32,309 bases of DNA from Spirochaetes bacterium RBG_16_49_21 (lineage in GTDB: Bacteria > Spirochaetota > UBA4802 > UBA5550). Shown here one piece after another: positions 31,060-32,309 of this stretch. The translations under genes and the position numbers were made by a program. Under the pieces are notes generated by a model. The model searched no databases. It worked only from the letters and a program-made list of their open reading frames with translations, and was not told the DNA's origin. Each line of letters starts with the position of its first letter. The first letter of the stretch is position 1. The stretch is from assembly GCA_001829495.1 (NCBI GenBank), contig MIBJ01000061.1, positions 27,413 to 59,721 of the forward strand. Direction: 5' to 3'.

Positions 31060-31397
31060 TTGGCGCTCGTGAATTGCAGGGAATGCGGCAAGCAAATTTC
31101 CGATCAAGCGGCAGCGTGTCCCCACTGCGGCGCCCCCCTAACGAATCGTCCTCAGCCAACAGCAACACCTGTAATAATTATTGCTCCTAAAAGCCGATCA
31201 GCCGCTGTTCTTTTTGCTATGTTACTTGGCGGTTTAGGCATTCACAAGTTCTATCTTAATAGTCCGGGATGGGGCGTCATTTACCTGCTCTTTGCTGGAC
31301 GTTTATTCCCGCAATCATCGGATTCTTCGAGGGACTTGGTTACCTTTTTATGTCTGACGAAGAGTTCCGGGAGAAATATGACGGAGTCACGATCTAA
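31060..31397 (+). pseudogene. Zinc-ribbon plus TM2-domain protein, broken by a one-base frameshift
   Basis: A TTG start at 31060 with a strong AAGGAGG upstream gives a zinc ribbon (C6, C9, C20, C23 in CRECG and CPHCG) and a TM2 domain beginning SRSAAVLFAMLLGGLGIHKF and YLNSPGWGVIYLLF. After F78 (31291-31293) the frame becomes meaningless, but the -1 frame continues the TM2 domain: CWTFIPAIIGFFEGLGYLFM, then SDEEFREKYDGVTI and stop at 31395-31397. One T in the run at 31291-31293 appears to have been lost, either in the genome or in the assembly. Intact, it would be a 112-residue membrane protein. Confidence 0.85.
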
Positions 31398-31542
31398 TAA
31401 AAGCGCTGCAACGGACCGCTATTTCGTTGCGCTCCCGGGCTACCAAAGTGCTGGAAGAATTGAGTCAGAGTATAACTACTTGAATGATCCTGATCTCGGC
31501 TCAATACATCGTGGGCATTTAACAAAAGTTAATGAGAAATAA

Positions 31543-31797
31543 ATGAAAAAAAGTAAATTGATAAAAAAGTTGCTTTCTGGATCAAAAAATATTAGATTTG
31601 CAGAAGTAACAGCTTGTGCTGCGGCATTCGGATTTCATTTGGATCGCATCAATGGGAGCCATCATATTTATATGCATCCGGATATTCCGGAATTAATAAA
31701 TCTCCAAAATGTCAAGGGGAAAGCAAAACCTTATCAGGTAAAACAATTATTACAAACCATTGAACGATATAATCTTCAATTGGAGGATAAAGAATGA
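31543..31797 (+). CDS. hicA: HicA-family mRNA interferase toxin (second hicAB module)
   Basis: An 84-residue protein with the catalytic GSHHIY segment (H40/H41) and the GKAKPYQVKQLLQ tail. It overlaps the next gene by four bases (ATGA). It is similar in design to the first HicA (28329-28592) but clearly different in sequence, so the two modules are not a recent duplication. Confidence 0.93.
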   Translation: MKKSKLIKKLLSGSKNIRFAEVTACAAAFGFHLDRINGSHHIYMHPDIPELINLQNVKGKAKPYQVKQLLQTIERYNLQLEDKE

Positions 31798-32012
31798 AAG
31801 ACTATCATATCAATTTATTTTATAGCGAAGAAGATGAAGGATATATTGCAGATATACCGGATTTGAAACATTGCTCGGCTTTTGGCAAAACCCCCGAGGT
31901 AGCACTTCGGGAGGTTTTGAATGCAAAAAAGGCATGGATTGAAGCAGCACAAGCCAATGGAAAGCCTATACCGCCTCCTCATTATCGTCCATTGATTTAT
32001 CAAATTGCCTGA
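31794..32012 (+). CDS. hicB: HicB-family antitoxin (second hicAB module)
   Basis: A 72-residue HicB domain: INLFYSEEDEGYIADIPDLK, HCSAFGKTPEVALREVLNA, then KKAWIEAAQANGKPIPPP. Like the first HicB it has no DNA-binding tail. The order hicA then hicB is the same in both modules. Confidence 0.93.
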   Translation: MKDYHINLFYSEEDEGYIADIPDLKHCSAFGKTPEVALREVLNAKKAWIEAAQANGKPIPPPHYRPLIYQIA

Positions 32013-32309
32013 ACAAAACTTCACCACCCTCCCTTGGCAATCCCCCATTGAGGGCGTGCGCCACAAATACATCGACCAGAATAATGTCCGCATGCGCCTG
32101 GTGGAGTACTCGAAAGTAATGCCTTCACACTGGTGCGAAAAAGGCCATTATGGCTATCTCATTGAAGGCCAAATGGAAATTGAATTTGAAAACGCGAAGA
32201 TGATCTATAACCCGAGCGACGGCATCTCCATTCCGGACGGCCCCGGTCACCGACACACGGGAAAAGCCCTCACTGAAAAGGTATCGGTTTTCTTTATCGA
32301 AAAAGTCTG
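32005..32309 (+). CDS. Cupin-domain protein (3' end at or just past the window edge)
   Basis: The frame from a TTG at 32005, overlapping the end of hicB by eight bases, reads EQNFTTLPWQSPIEGVRHKY and VRMRLVEYSKVMPSHWCEKG, then HYGYLIEGQMEIEFENAKMI, YNPSDGISIPDGPGHRHTG and VSVFFIEKV. These are the two cupin motifs, with metal-type histidines in HWCEKGH and HRHTG. The last base pair TG probably begins a TGA stop one base beyond the window. Codon use and the overlap suggest it was joined to hicB secondarily; there is no ribosome site before the TTG. Confidence 0.85.
   Translation, partial: MPEQNFTTLPWQSPIEGVRHKYIDQNNVRMRLVEYSKVMPSHWCEKGHYGYLIEGQMEIEFENAKMIYNPSDGISIPDGPGHRHTGKALTEKVSVFFIEKV

Noticed and set aside
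31285-31300. Programmed -1 frameshift in the TM2 gene
   Set aside because: No X-XXY-YYZ slippery heptamer or following pseudoknot is evident; a lost T explains it more simply.

Overview
The window comes from a diderm (LPS-type envelope) bacterium with moderate-to-high GC and densely packed, mostly minus-strand operons. It carries LolA, an ExbB/ExbD pair, MreB, RodZ, a bactofilin, a LysM-M23 peptidase and a lipoprotein. The gene content and order (lolA-rodZ-rimO-pgsA-pgpA, a SpoIIE-type response regulator, many small TPR and membrane orphans) remind me of a spirochaete such as a Leptospira relative or an uncultured Spirochaetota. That assignment is inference from gene content, and no sequence marker here settles it.

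Layout. (1) 1-5438: 5' part of mreB, a two-gene unit (single-TM protein and TPR protein), KDPG aldolase plus an rRNA methyltransferase (overlapping), a VOC protein, and a DUF3467 protein followed by a secreted orphan. (2) 5439-7973: a divergent metallophosphoesterase and an exbB-exbD pair, flanked by two non-coding inverted-repeat elements. (3) 7974-13677: a compact seven-gene minus-strand run, lolA-rodZ-rimO-pgsA-pgpA-multihaem cytochrome-HIT hydrolase, covering lipoprotein transport, cell shape, S12 methylthiolation and phosphatidylglycerol synthesis. (4) 14022-19521: a three-gene overlapping unit (lipoprotein, two-TM protein, receiver-PPM phosphatase) that may be a sensory pathway, a secreted orphan, an APC transporter and a zinc-ribbon protein whose leader contains a perfect palindrome. 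(5) 19518-26486: an MNT-HEPN toxin-antitoxin pair, a membrane/TPR/outer-membrane operon, bactofilin-pdxA divergent from the LysM-M23 peptidase, a remnant-filled spacer, and ispG. (6) 26637-32309: a tRNA-Ala(CGC) followed by an accessory region. It contains a nucleotidyltransferase with a small partner, two hicAB modules, a relBE module, an ORF6N protein, a DUF1772 protein, an ICMT-like protein, a cupin, and several broken genes.

The core genes share a theme of envelope construction and shape: MreB, RodZ, bactofilin, M23 peptidase, LolA, PgsA/PgpA and ExbBD. The right end is a toxin-antitoxin-rich region in which TA modules or DNA-binding genes sit directly against truncated genes (methyltransferase N-terminus, isochorismatase-like C-terminus, 4Fe-4S/QueG-like N-terminus), and a TM2 gene has lost one base.

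Non-coding structure is unusually rich. A family of 28-bp perfect palindromes occurs three times with matched changes in both arms (one is embedded in a 52-bp perfect palindrome). There are two MITE-like inverted-repeat elements, a 22-bp dispersed repeat, and a duplicated promoter sequence. I see no CRISPR array, rRNA, transposase or integrase. Nothing in the window is demonstrably a wholly new system; the best candidates for one are the palindrome family, the lipoprotein/two-TM/receiver-phosphatase unit, and the small-protein/nucleotidyltransferase pair.
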